A stretch of 64,000 bases of DNA from Stereum hirsutum FP-91666 SS1 (GCF_000264905.1 NW_006763134.1:14852-78851); one strand, 5' to 3'; shown: positions 46,801-59,435, counted from the stretch's first letter. Numbers and translations: made by a program. Notes: generated by a model from the letters alone, not told the origin.

Positions 46801-49800
46801 GCATGACGATGGTATCGGCGAGGCGAATGAAACTCATGGGAGAAATAACGGGCTCGTCAGAGCGATAGAAGCGTCGGACGTGGTGGAAGAGCATGGGTAG
46901 CGAGATACCGTCGTAGAGAGCATGATGCATGACCAACACGACGTATTCCGCATCTGGAGTTGAGACATGACGGAAGTAGACTGGTGGACGAGCGAGATCG
47001 TCTTCGTTGGCGAATGAAAGAGAGTTGATGAACTCCGTTGAGGCGCCTTCGACGGATTCGCGTTCTTCATGTACCCACTTGAAGTCTTCTACGGAGTGCT
47101 CGACCTGAACCCAGGCGCCTTCAGATGGGGCAAAGTGGAAGGAGGTGCGAAGGATTGAGAAGGCCTGGACGGCACGAAGCCAAGACTGCTTCATCTTCCC
47201 CACATCGCAAGAAGGCTGAAGTTTGAATGGAAACGCGTGGACGTAGAGTTTCCCACCGGAGTTGATTGTCTGTGGAAAAGGAGGTTAACAAAAATCTCTT
47301 TCGTTGCGCAATGAGCCGCAACGTACCTGCGACAGCATTCCAGACTGCAACGCCGTACACGGCGCGATCTCAACCATATCTCCCTTGTCCAACTTCAACG
47401 CCTCAGAATCCAACTCCTTCGACAACCTCTTCTTCAACTCCTCCAACCACTTCTCCGCCTCTCCTTCCTTTTCCAATCCAACAGAAGGATTAGCATCTTC
47501 TATTTTTCCGGCCAGATTCATGACCGAATCTGCCTGCATGATATCAACGGGCGAGACTGCGAAGCCCGAATCGTTCAGATTCTTAGCAAGAGAGACGGCT
47601 TGCAGAGAAGAGAGACCCAGAGCGACGAAGGAGGTATGTGGGGTGATAGTCGTCGCTTCTATGCGGAGAAATGAAGCGATGCTGGTTGAGAGGGATGCCA
47701 TGAGCTTTTCATCGAGGATGCGAGAGGGTTGTGTGGCGGTGACGCCCGGGTGGTCGTGGGTGGCGGATGATGTATGGTCGGCGGTGATGGTGCTGAACGT
47801 TTGGTTGGAACCAGTCGCAAACGATTCTACACAAGATTCGATACCGCACAGGAAGTTCTCGACGTCTTCGGATTTCAGGACTGACGATGTGTACGATGCA
47901 CGAGCTTCGACCGTGTCCGCGACGACGTCGATCACGATCTCTACAGACAACATAAACTATAGAATCCACGGGAAGCATCGTCAGTCAGTCTTCAAACTAA
48001 TATATAAAACACATCTGATAGGCAAGACAGCCAGGCTCACCTCCGCGGCCGCATGGCTAACATACACACTCTCAAATCCCTCATACTTTCCAGCTCCTTT
48101 TCCCCTCCCGTTCGCGTTCGAGTCCTCGTACCGACAAGAGAACAAAACTTCTACGAGATCCTTACGTCCGATCCATCTCTGTATCTGCCCCAGGTTGGAA
48201 TGTTGATACCTCGCCGTCGAATTCAGATCGTTCTGTACGGCCTGGAGTATTTGATGTGGGCGTTGGTCATCACCGAGAAGCGGGACGTGTACGGGGACGA
48301 CAGAGACGAGCGGGCAGAGTGCACGATCGATAGTCTCGAGGGGGATGTCGCGGCCGGAACGAATAATCTAACATCACGAACGAACGACCAAAGTCAGTGC
48401 ACATGTTCGTTTATTTAAGGCCATCATCACGACCTACACCAAATACAGCATCATCTCTCCACCTTCCCACCCCTTCGCCCTTTGCAGAACTCGCGCCTGC
48501 CACAGCAAAAGCGGCAGCAAACACGGCTTGCGGGGTCACCCTCATCTTCATACACACGTCTTTGACGCTTCCGTAGCCCATCTCTAGTACTCTTCGAGTT
48601 CGCGCACTTTGAACTTCATCTGAGGGAGGTAAACGGCGGATGGGAGAAGAGAGGGGAGGGATGGATTTGAAGTGATCGATCCAGAACGAACGTGCAGAGG
48701 CATCGTTCGAGGGAATGCGAGAAAGGACGGAGGAGAGGGGGACCGGTGGTTCCAGGTTGGTCGTGTCGACATTCTCGGAGGCGGATAAGGAAGAAAAGAG
48801 GCCATCAACGTCACGCATGAGTGGCGGAATGGCCATACCGTCGTACAGTGCATGACTGATCGACAGGACAAAGTAGATTTCCTCGTCAGAGTAGACGTTA
48901 ATCCGGAAAAGAGGCGTCGTGATGTCCTGGTTAATGTCGCTTGCGATGCGATTGGCGGATGTCCGAGCGAACCAGTCTCCGAACGACGTATCAATAGGTC
49001 CGTCGGAGTTTGAGGTCAATGGGAGGCATGTCGAGTTGGGTTTGAGAACGACTTGAACAAGGCCCTCGTCGTCGATAACGAATACCGTCCTAGCGATTTG
49101 CGAGAATTAGTACACGATTCACCAGAAAATTAAAGGGGCCAGACCCACCTCAGAATCTCATGCCTCTCAAAAACGCCCTCCCAAGCACTCTTCAACCTCC
49201 TCGCCACCACTTCACCTTCTTCACCCTCGCCTTTGTGCACCCTATAAGCGAAATGCTGAACGTACCCTTCCCCACCCGCCCCAATACCAGACGTCACGCT
49301 TGCGAGTACACCCTCTTGCACCGGGAACGGCGGTAACACCCGTTCGATCGTATCGGGGTCGAATACCGCCACAGCTCGAGCCAACAAAGCGTCTTCATCC
49401 CACTTCAACGCTTTCGTCTCCATCTCTGAAACCTCAGTCTCGCTCTTCCCTTCAGACTCCAACTGCAAGCTTGAGGGAGAAGACGAGAGGAGCTCCGCGA
49501 TCCCGGAGACCGTTCCCCGTGCCATGACCTCCGCAACCACAACGCCCCTCCCCAGCTCTCTCGCCAACCTCGCGAATCCCAACGAGTCCAACCCGCATTC
49601 AAACGCATTACTCTCCGGCCCCAACTTCACCTCCGCACCCGCGCCGGTGATCTCGCCAATCAACCTCACCACCCTCTCTTCATTCTCCGTCATCGTCCGT
49701 TCCTCTTTCTCCTTCGTAGCGGGCGTGGAGGAAGGAAAACCGACGTTCTGAGCAGCTAAGAGCACGCCCAACTCCGTATCACGAAACAGTTGCCCCAGCA

Positions 49801-52724
49801 CCTTCTCGTCCGTCTTTCCATTCATACTCAACGGCAAAACATCCACGGGGACGACATACGCTGGACGCATATAACTCGCCAGTTCCCTATTCGCCGCCTC
49901 TTTCACGCGGGGTATGACTTTCTGCACCCACCCTTCGTCATCTTCCGCAGCGTTGTCTCGAGGTGAAAGTGGGACGACGACCCGCGGCTTGACGTTCACC
50001 CGCACCGCCGTGCCCGCTTTCTTCGACGGAGCAATGAAACTGACAAGGACCTCGCCCGAGCCGAGCGAAGGGTGCGTGCTCACGAGCGTCGCAGCGTCGA
50101 GCTTGACTGCACTCACAGATGTGGAGGAGGCGGAGACGGCATTGCGCAGGACGGCAGAGACGCCTTCTGCCTCGATGCGTACGCCGCGGAGCTTGATCTG
50201 TGTGTCGATCCGACCGAGGATCTCGAGTGTCCCGTCTGGGAGCATCCTCACTACACCACCATCGCATATTTTAAAGTCAGGATCAGCGCTGCAAAAAAAA
50301 GGGGAGGTGGGGAGAAACGTACCCAAATCGCCCGTCCGATACCCCCTCACGCCCTCCCTCGGCCACTCCACGAACGCCTTCCTATTCGCCTCCTGCATGC
50401 CCTCCCCATGATACCCCCTCGCGACTAACGGGCCCGTAACAATCAGCTCTCCCGGCGTGCCCCTCGGTACGATCTGCAGCGGGATGTCGGGGTCGGGCTG
50501 ATGGTGCAGCGCGGAGAGTATTGAACGCGTGCTGGTGGTGGTGGTGGGTGCGGGGACGGAGGAGGCGATGTAGACTTCGCAGGAGGGAAAGGGTCGGCCT
50601 ATGTTTTCTTTTTTATCGGTTGGGCGGATGATGCGTGAGGTGCAGCCGACGGTTGCTTCAGTAGGTCTGTTACAATACAGAAGCGTAAGGGAGGCAACGA
50701 TGTAAATAGAAAAACAAGTTTAACGTCAGTGAATAAATATGAGGGTAAGGCGTAGTACACGCGGGGAAAAAAGTGTGTGAGCACGCACCCATAGAAATTA
50801 GCTAGTATCACGTCCTCCCTGCCCGCCCACATCTTCAACACCTCATCGCTAATCTTCTCCCCTCCACTAACGAGATACTTCAACGCGCATCTCTTCTTCC
50901 CCTCATCGCCATCATCGATCATAACCTCCCCCGGCCCCCCCGGAACACAAGCCCTCAACATACTCGGCACGATCCCCATATGACTCACCCTCTTCTCGCG
51001 TATCACCCTCGGGAGGTCCGCGAGGAGGGAGAGACGCGGGGCGGAGAGGAGTGCGGTGCCGAGTGCCCAGGACTGTGCGATCTCGGAGATATGGACGTCG
51101 AATGCTATGGCTGTAGATGGGGGGTTTTTTTTTGAGTAAATAGGGAAGGAGCAAGTGCATAGTATAAGGGAGGGAGGGAGTGGGGACTTACACGCTAACG
51201 CTAACCTCTTATCCACCCCAGGCGTCGTCACAGGCCTCGGATACTCGCACATCGCCTCGATGGCCCAATAAAGCCCACGATGGGTGAGCAGACATCCTTT
51301 CGGCGTTCCCGTCGTGCCTATCCACATCGCACACATAAAATTGTCAGTACAAAGTATTCATGTTTCAAAAATGGAAAGCACGGTACCGCTCGTATACAAC
51401 AAATAAGCCAACCCGTCCAACTCCGCCTTATTCACATCTCCCTCTCCCTCCTTGCTTTCTACCTCTTCGTCTTCCGGAACGACGACCTCCGGCAGTGTCC
51501 TTTCCTCGCTCTCACTCGCGAATTCAGCAGCGAAGATCTTGGCCTCGTTCGGGGTGGTGAAGACGATAGAAGCGCCGCTGTTGATTGCGATGTAGGCTTT
51601 ACGGGCGGGCGGGAGGTCGGGGTCGATCTATGCAGGAAGGGTGAGACGGAAGGAACATGGACCATGTAAGAGAAAGGTAAAAGGCGTTCGTTAGCATCAC
51701 AATAAAAAACTAGAAACCACGAATCGCGTGAAAAAACAAGAGTACTCACAGAAACATAACAACACCCCGCTTTCCAAATCGCCGCCTGCAAGACATAAAA
51801 CCAAGCATCCCTCTGCCTACAAACACATATTCTCTCCTCCTTCCCTCCTCCCTTGAGCTCAAGTCTCGCAATCAACCACCTCGCAACCGAATTACTCCTC
51901 CCATTCAACTCTCCATACGTGATCACCTCTTTTCCTCCTCCCCCTTCTTCGTCCCACAAATCACCCGACGCGTATATCTCATGTGCAGGCCATTCGGGAT
52001 GCGTAGCCGCGGTGCGGAGGAGGTATTCCGTGACAGGGTGCGCAAGCGCCGGGTCATACCTCTCTGCGAAGGGCGATATAGATAGTAGGTTGTCGTCCGG
52101 AGGAGGAGATTGAGCGGTATCGGAGGAGGAGGCGATGAGATGCACGAGGTGGTCCACGAAGAGCGAAGCAGAGGCAGGCGAGATGAGGGCTGCGTCTGAA
52201 CGAAGTTCAAGGTTCAGCTCTGCCGGCTTGTCGTCTTCATGTGGTAGAGAGAGGTTCGCGAGGAGCTGGAGGACGTTCTCGGACCACTCGGTGCCACTGT
52301 GGCCCCACCCGAACTCGACCGGGAACAAAGTGCCACCCTGAGTGTCGCCGAGAGCCAGCAAGGACATCAAGTCTTCTGTAGCTCCAGCTGGATACTCGAC
52401 CTCGTCGTCGTCGCTAGCATCATCGCCACGGAAGCGAGCGAGAGAATTGGGCAAGACGTGCACGAGGAGGTCCTGAGAGTCGATGTATTGCTGGACGAGA
52501 GCAGTGTATGCTTTTAAGACCGTTTTCTTCACGGTGTTCTGTACATCCTCGGCATGAGAATGTTTATCCTCATCTGGGGATGATGAAGGAGAGTGGGAGA
52601 AAGACGGGAGGGTGAGAGTGCGGTGGACGTGTATGGGCGCGTGAGGTTCGTTGCGCGACGACGAGCCAAGGTTGGGCAGCGAGCGATGAGTATAGTTCTC
52701 GAGGACGCGGGCGACGGCGTCCAT
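43819..52724 (-). CDS. Type VI siderophore synthetase (NRPS, A-T-C-T-C-T-C)
   Basis: A 15-exon model sums to 7,896 nt, 2,631 aa, with no break. The single adenylation domain (about residues 220-850) shows LLYTSGTTGTPKG, NFYGPTEATVGCTS, YRTGDLG, GRIDTQIKLRGVRIE and NGKTD. Carrier domains carry serines in CGLDSLGF (~896), LGLSSLQA (~1485) and MGIDSISS (~2045). Condensation motifs are SHALYDG (C1), HHALYDG (C2) and HHMQYDAWS (C3). One A domain with three T-C pairs is exactly the layout described for basidiomycete type VI synthetases such as CsNPS2 of Ceriporiopsis, which joins three N5-acyl-N5-hydroxyornithines into linear basidioferrin. Residues 1-220 resemble the C-terminal end of a degraded condensation domain (LNLELRSDAALISPASASLF). 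Start: first ATG after the divergent promoter (52724); 52751 is an alternative. The donor of the 13th intron (about 44182) is the least certain. Confidence 0.93.
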
Positions 52725-53781
52725 AGCGCACACAGAGTCAAGCACAAGCACAACAGGGAGACAGACTTCAACGACCAGAGACCCCTTGCATTTTCTTTTC
52801 CTCCAGTCTTACGAGTCAACCCGAACCCGGAATTTACGAACCCGTACAGTCATTTATTCGATATTTGGAAACCAAGAGTAATAATCGAGGATGGACACAT
52901 GAGAGCCCAGCATGGTCCATGTCTACGTGCCCGCGTTCCTTGCTCCAAGTGCTGAAAGTTCCAAGATGTTCGGACGAGTCGGGCGGTCTGTCGGACGAGA
53001 GGATGATGGCGAATCCATGACGAGACGAGGACGACGACTGACGCGCCTGCGATCCGGCGTTTGATCTTATCCGATAGCGGCGCGTCATCCGCCCCGCCAA
53101 GCCTCCCGGAGTCATTTGCAAACTTTTAGATCCGCATGCTCCAGGCCGCAATTTTTATCTGATAATCGCTTTCCCTCGATGATCGTGGGATGTGCGAACG
53201 CAAACAAGGTTGGCATCTCGTGTCTCATCAGCTTCTCCGGCCGGCTGCGAATGAAGAAGCAACAAAGAACCTCGTTTCTCGCCACATCGCCGTTCCTCCA
53301 TCCTCCTCAGTCCTCCGTCCACGTCCTCCTCGTCTGCAGCTAGTCTCGTCCGTGGACCAGTTGCCGTCCTTCAGATCTTGGACATCAGCTTGATCTCTCT
53401 GCGCATCTTTCTCTCGGACCCTCAGCTTTCCGGACGCCCGAACGCCCGTGCTTTCCAATGAATCCGAATGACAGACCTTGCTTGTCCCCTTTCGCGAACC
53501 CTCTGCAATTCTCTCGTGCTGGAACTTTTCGTTCAGGAACAGTCGTCACTTTTACGACTGCTTGGCTGACTCTGGACGGTCGCGCAGCGCCTAGCTTAAT
53601 CCGTGAAAGAATTCGAAAAGAAAACATGGATATCTACTTGCCCCGCCATCCGTCTCGACCCGCATCATAGCTCGTGTCTCCACTTGTCCAAAATTCCCCG
53701 CTCGTAAATCCTAAGCTGCCCGTCCTCCCCCTCCCCTTGTCCATCTGTGCTCTCCTTCCCCTCGCCCTCATTCTCGTCGTC
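52725..53781. promoter_or_regulatory. Divergent promoter, NRPS / enoyl-CoA hydratase
   Basis: 1,057 bp between the two start codons, with a GATA-factor-type site at 53157-53165 and a weaker TTATCCGATAG near 53068-53078. ORFs in this interval are short and unconvincing. Confidence 0.6.
53157..53165 (+). promoter_or_regulatory. ATCTGATAA, iron-GATA-factor-type site
   Basis: Exact ATCTGATAA in TTTTTATCTGATAATCG, the extended GATA form bound by fungal iron regulators (Urbs1, SreA, Fep1). It lies 433 bp upstream of the NRPS start and 617 bp upstream of the hydratase start. Confidence 0.55.
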
Positions 53782-55041
53782 ATGGCCATCGAGCAAAAAA
53801 CGAAACCTCAGGATCCGACTGAGCCCCTCGTCTACCTCCACAAAATCCCCGACCTCCCAAACGTCCACTGTCTTGCCCTCAACCGTAATGTAGCCCGAAA
53901 CGCGTTCAGCAAGCAGATGGTCAAGGACATGCACGCGCTGCTGAAACAAGTCGAGAGCGATCGTTCGTGAGTATTCATCCTCCACAGCCATGTTACCACT
54001 GCCCCTTTCGCGCCACCCGAAAACGCCACACTCACTCACTCACCCACTCTTGAAACTTCCGTATTGCATAGCGTGACAGTCCTGATAATATACTCTCCCC
54101 ACCCCGTCTTCTCCGCGGGTGCCGACCTCCGCGAACGCGCCGCCATGAGCTCCACTGCCGAAGTCTGCCAGTTCCTCGACAAGTAGGCTTCCCAAAAAAT
54201 ATACACCTGGATAATTCGTGATACTTTCCACTCACCTACCCCCAACGAAACGCAGCCTAACAGCGATGATCAACGCCGTCGAGAACCTCGAGGTGCCCAC
54301 CATCGCAGCGATGGACGGGCCCGCTCTAGGTGGCGGCCTCGAGCTCGCCCTAGCCTGCGATTTCAGAGTCGTCGGTCAGTCTCTTCCCTATCCCTCTCCT
54401 TCCTTCTCCCCCTTCTACTTCCATCACTCCACTCATCCTCACCCTCGTACTGACGTCGAATACAAATACAGCCCCATCCGTAACCAAACTCGGCCTCCCC
54501 GAATGCAAACTCGGCATCATCCCCGGCGCCGGCGGCACCCAACGCGCGCCTCGTCTCATCGGGCGCTCGAAGGCTAAAGAACTGATTTTTACGGGGCGGG
54601 CGATCGATGCGTGTGAGGCGCGACGGATCGGTGAGTTTATTTCTTTTCTTTTCCTTTGCTTTTCTCCAAAGTTGAGAGCTTTTGATTGACTGAAATATTC
54701 GTGGCGCACAGGTCTGGTAGACTACGTCGCCGAGACAGGTCAGTCCGCGTTCGAGAGGGCATTAGAGCTCGCCCGAGAAATGAGCACAAGCGGTACGTAT
54801 CTCCTCTCACACACTTATCCCTATCCATTATCCATTGAACTAATACCTCCCCTACCTAACAGCACCCCTCGCCCTCCGCGCCGCCAAAACCGCCATCTCC
54901 CTCTCCGAGACGCTCTCTCTCCCGGAAGGCCTGCACGCCGAACGACGGTGTTACGAGCCTCTGCTGGAGACGCGGGATCGGCGGGAGGCGCTGGAGGCGT
55001 TTGCGAGTGGGCGGCGGAGGGCTGTTTTTGTTGGGGCGTAG
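53782..55041 (+). CDS. Enoyl-CoA hydratase, AUH (methylglutaconyl-CoA hydratase) type
   Basis: Six exons (53782-53966, 54072-54182, 54256-54374, 54472-54630, 54712-54792, 54863-55041) give 277 aa of the crotonase fold. Diagnostic text: [36 protein letters not shown] (oxyanion-hole glycines), [17 protein letters not shown]. The RERAKMS-like stretch after AGADL is typical of AUH, which interconverts HMG-CoA and 3-methylglutaconyl-CoA in leucine breakdown. The fold starts only about 15 residues after the Met, so there is no room for a usual mitochondrial presequence, and no C-terminal SKL is present. It is divergent from the siderophore synthetase. In Ustilago, Fer4, a hydratase/isomerase, supplies methylglutaconyl-CoA for ferrichrome A, so a siderophore role is plausible; a housekeeping leucine role is the alternative. 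Confidence 0.88.
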
Positions 55042-55387
55042 TGTGAGTAGGGGGTGTGAGTATAAGTAAAGAAATTTTGGGTCATGGTATGGGTTGGGTG
55101 TATGTTTATGTTTATGCATGGGTATATGTATCTCAAAAATGACTGAGGGTGACAGAATAAAGCATGCCGTGTTGTAACCCGTTCACCCAAAAACTGGGTC
55201 TGCCAGTGCCACTCGGTGCCACACTCACGGCGACAAGGAACAATGGACCGGCATGCTCGGCCCGAAAAGTTCAACATTCGTGTCGCGCTTCGACTCACAC
55301 TCGTCGTAAGTACTCACTATAGTCTCCTAAAGCAGACTGGCGAATTCTTCAACCGGCTGGCGCAAGGATCACTCTGTATAACTCACC

Positions 55388-56000
55388 ATGGCCAGCGCTA
55401 TGTCTGAATCTGAAACCAAGTCTGACAACAGCAGATCATCTTCTCCCGAACCTGTCTATCAACGCGACCAAGAGGTCAGCTTGTCCATTCTTTCCTTCCT
55501 TCATTGTTCCTCCAGCTTCAAGTGCTCACCAACGACAGGCCTTCGAAGTGTACTGCGAGGAACGCGAACCAATGTCTCAACTCCACCCGGCCTTCGTTGT
55601 AGACCGCAAAGTAGCCACCCATCCTCTCTGGCGTGGCCCAATCGTCCTATGCTTTGGTTTCGGCATCGATTCCGACCTTCTCGTCGATTATGCTCTGAAG
55701 CACGGGCTCACCACCCAAGAAAAACTGTCCGAAGGCTCCTTTCAGCGTCGAGGGCGCACGCGCGCAAGTGCCATGTTTGACGCGCAGAAGCACCTGAAGA
55801 AAAAAAGTCGTGCTGCGCGGCTCCATTTACGGTATCCGGTGCATGTGAAGCACGATATCGTGATTGCGCTGTATGATAATTATTCGAAGGAGAATGAGGA
55901 GATGTCGGAGGAGCATGAGCGGATCGTACTTGATTACTGGAGGAATGCGTTAGAACTTCCGGAGGACGAGATGCCGCTGTGGTATTTTGAGCAGGATTAG
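55388..56000 (+). CDS. Unknown 182-aa protein, tandem copy 1
   Basis: Two exons (55388-55474, 55539-56000). Ser-rich N-terminus (SESETKSDNSRSSSPEP) followed by a compact domain containing LHPAFVVDRKVATHPLWRG, FGFGIDSDLLVDYALKHGL, MFDAQKHLKKKSRAARLHL and PEDEMPLWYFEQD. No family recognised; the basic KKKSRAARLH helix and acidic C-terminus suggest a soluble intracellular protein. Intron position and total length equal those of its neighbour at 56382. The first ATG of the frame was taken; an internal ATG five codons on aligns with the start of copy 2. Confidence 0.7.
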
Positions 56001-56381
56001 ATCGCTGTTGTGACGAGTTGTTGAGTTCTCGGTTGGTTCTCGGAGATTTTATTGTACGTGTTGTGTGGTGCTTAGAGACATGGGTGGACTGGAAGTTTTA
56101 TGTACGTTGAATGGTGCTGTTGAATAAGAGTAAACACAATGAAAATCTCATTCTGAACGACTCATTGGGCTAATCACGCATTATCACGGTGACTTAGACG
56201 AGGGAACAATAAACCGGCATCCTCGGCCCGAAAAGTTCAACATTCGTGTCGCGCTGATGGAAGTCGCGCTGAAGCGTCGACTCACTTGCGACTCACACTC
56301 GTCGTACTTACACTCACCATAGTCCCCTTAGACTAGCCAATCCCTCAACCACCTGGCGCAAGGATCACTCTCACCAGCGCT

Positions 56382-57001
56382 ATGTCTGAATCTGAATCCA
56401 AGTCTGCAGCTGACAACAGCAGATCACCCTCACCAGAATTCGAATTTGACTTTCGACGCGACCAAGAGGTCAGTACAGGTCAGTACCGGTCAGTTCTGCT
56501 TTCCCCCAACCCCAAGTACTGACCAACTCAAAATTACAGGCCTTCCAAGTGTACTGCGCGGAACGCGAACCAACGCCCCAGCTGGACCCCGCCTTTGTCG
56601 TAGACCACAATTTAGCTCGTAATCCACATTGGCGCGGCCCAATCGTCTTACGTTTCGGTTTCGGCATCGATTCTGAACGTCTCGTCGATTATGCTCTGAA
56701 ACACAACCTCACCACCTTAGACAAACAGTTCTCAGGCCCCGTAGAGCGTCAAGGCCGCATGCGCGCAAGAGCCATGTTCGACGCGCAGAAGCACCTGAAG
56801 AAAAAGAGTCGTGCTGCGCGGCTCCATTTGCGATATCCCGTACACCCAAAACACGACATCATGATTGCACTCTACGACAACTACTCAAAAGAGCACGAAG
56901 AAATGTCGGAAGAGCATGAGCGGATCGTGCTTGATTACTGGAGGAAGGCGTTGGGACTTCCGGAGGACGAGATGCCGCTGTGGTATTTTGAGCAGGATTA
57001 G
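56382..57001 (+). CDS. Unknown 182-aa protein, tandem copy 2
   Basis: Two exons (56382-56468, 56540-57001), also 182 aa. The C-terminal 80 residues are nearly identical to copy 1, while the N-terminal acidic/serine region differs more. Upstream sequence (GGCCCGAAAAGTTCAACATT at about 56224 and 55260) and downstream sequence (AAATCTCATTCTGAACGACT) are also duplicated, so the whole gene with its flanks was copied, with about a 1,001-bp period. Function unknown. Both frames are open, which argues that each copy is kept. Confidence 0.7.
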
Positions 57002-57232
57002 ATCGTTGTGATGAGTCGTTATGTGCTCGGGGATTCGAGGTCGAGTATACCTTTCATTGTAGATGTTCTGCGGTGCTTAGAGACATTGGTCGACGGGAAT
57101 TTCTCTGTACATTGAATGACGCTGTTGAACAAGAGCAAATAGAACGAAAATCTCATTCTGAACGACTCATTAGACAGTAATTACAGTAGACGTGGGCTGC
57201 ACCCCTCCCTCTTCTCCTGCGCACACACGAGC

Positions 57233-59435
57233 TCACACCCAATAATCCTCAATCCCCGGCGCCCTCTGCCTCCAAACCCTCCCGATCCTCAAATCCTCCT
57301 GTCCATCATCATGCACCTCGCAAATCGCCGGTGTCGCGTTCTCGTCCTCGAACGAGGCGGGCGGACTGGGATTGCGGAACGTCACGTTCCGGGTCTGTGG
57401 ATGCGACCGAGCATGAAGATTAGAAACGACTACGTGAAGATGAGAGGGTAAGGAAGAAACACATACGAGACCAAGACTCATATGTATCCCCACCGGATGC
57501 TCCTCATATTCCTTCAACTCCACCTCCACCTCCTTCCTCATCCCCTTCTCTCCCTGACAAGTCCGACACCCCCCATCCTCCATATCCGCCTCGCCATGCG
57601 CTCCCCCCTCACAGCTCACCTCACAACTCGTCTGTGCTCTCTCCTTCTTCGCCTTGGCCTGCACCAACCGCGCAACATTCTCCACCAACACCCTCGCCTG
57701 CGCATACGCCGGTTTCGCCGCCTTATGGTGCGTCGTGTGCGCGACGTCGCCGAGCGCGAAGATATGTGGGTATTTCGGCTTGCACTGCGGCGTCGGGTTC
57801 GCGGTGTCGGCGAGCTGGAGGGTGCGGTGGATTGAGATGAATTGGTTTTGGGGTGGTGGGGGAAGAGAGGGTGATGAAGAGGCGGGACATGTGAAAAAGG
57901 GAGGAGAAGGAGGCGTGAGCGAGGATGGGGAAAATGTGGAGATTATGGATGAGTTGGGCGTTTGGCCTGTTGCGAAGATCTATATTATGAATGCGGGAGG
58001 TGAGCGTGCGTTAGGGAACTTTGAACTGCAGGAAGCTTACTACGAAATCAGCCTTGATTTTCTTCCCGCTCCCCAACTCGACCTCGAACTCCTCCTGCTC
58101 TTCTTCGACGACCGCACTTCCCCCCTTGCCCTTCCTAGCCACACGGGGAACACGAAACCCGCCCTCGGGGACATTGACTCTCTCGCCCAGTATGACCTCC
58201 ACCCCGAGTTCAGAGCATCTCTGTGCGATGATCGAATGGAGTTTGGGATGGAAACGGTGCATGAGGCGGGATCGGGAGTGGACTAGTGTTACGTGCTTGG
58301 AGTGACTGGAATAGTGGTCGGCTATATCTGTTGCCATTTCTAAAAACAACATACACCGTCAGTCCTAATAACACAGTGGACGCGATCAAGGAGAAAGGTT
58401 AACTCACGAATACCAACGGCTCCGCCACCGACAACTACAATCCGCTTACTCCTCCTCACCTGCTCCTGATACGCCCTAAAATACTCCACTCCGTCCATTT
58501 TCCCCTCCGTATGCAGACTTCCAGGCGGACTGAGCTTCGTCCCGGTCGCAATGACGAGGTACTCATATGGTACCTCCACCACCTCTCCCTCTCCCTCATC
58601 CCCCTCCTCAGACTTCTTCCTCACAACCACACAATCCTCCCTAATCGCCGTCGCAAGCCCTTGCAAAACCTGCACCGGCCTCTCATTTTCGCCCTCACGG
58701 GGACACGGGCAATTCCCCGCCTCCCTCGCACAGACACACGGCCTCCGAATCGGGAGGGAAGAAAACATGGCATTGTAGGGGATGAACGCTTTGTGCTCAT
58801 GGCCGGGTACGACCGCGAAGCGGGGAAAGGCGAACAGGTACTGGAAGTGGCTGTTCTTTTCGATGAGGATGATGTTGTGCGTGGTATGCAGGCGGGTGGC
58901 GAGGAGTTCGGCGGATTTAGTGCCTGTTGCGGGGTGATAGACAATAATGTTAGGGTGGGTTCGTGGACATGTGTAGAGACGGGGCTGCTAGTGATGCATA
59001 GAACGAGGTTTGATGGTGATACTTTGGACGTGTGGCGTAGAAGCTTCCCAACTAAGAAAAACACAAAGACCGTTCCGAATCACGCGTTCCGAGCATAATC
59101 CCGCGGTGATACAGTATTGTTCCACCAGGCTGCACGCCGACGGAGCAGAGGAACCCATTCACGTTCAATTCAGAACACAAGATCACTCCGTGTCCATCCA
59201 AACGCCCATGAGCTCATGCAATGGTCGCATTACCGTTCCAACGGACTGAAGCTTGGACTAGAAGAACATGGAAGACAGAAGGCTCGTAAAGTTTAAACTC
59301 ACCGACAAAGCTACCGCCTATCACGACGATGTTCTTCTTCTGCGAATGCACCGATGGAGGCACGGTAGGAGGTCCTTGTACGTGTACAGGTACGGGTGCG
59401 GGGGTAGACGCGAGAGGGAAGTCACCGTTGGCCAT
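57233..59435 (-). CDS. AIF-like FAD/NAD(P)-dependent oxidoreductase
   Basis: Five exons (59435-59303, 58923-58408, 58339-58041, 57979-57467, 57394-57233) give 540 aa. N-terminal FAD-binding NIVVIGGSFVG, then YLVIATGTKLSPPG, a second dinucleotide fold KRIVVVGGGAVGI, IFATGQTPNS and HIFALGDVAHTTHHKAAKPAY. This order matches the AIF2/AMID (FSP1) oxidoreductases, which move electrons from NAD(P)H to quinones or other acceptors. No transmembrane helix is evident. Unusual are two cysteine clusters: CVCAREAGNCPC (about residue 107) and C-x3-C...C-x2-C (about residues 435-460). An ATCTGATAA site lies 416 bp upstream. Membership in the siderophore cluster is inferred from position and that site; ferri-siderophore reduction is a guess. 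ATG 59492 is an alternative start. Confidence 0.83.
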
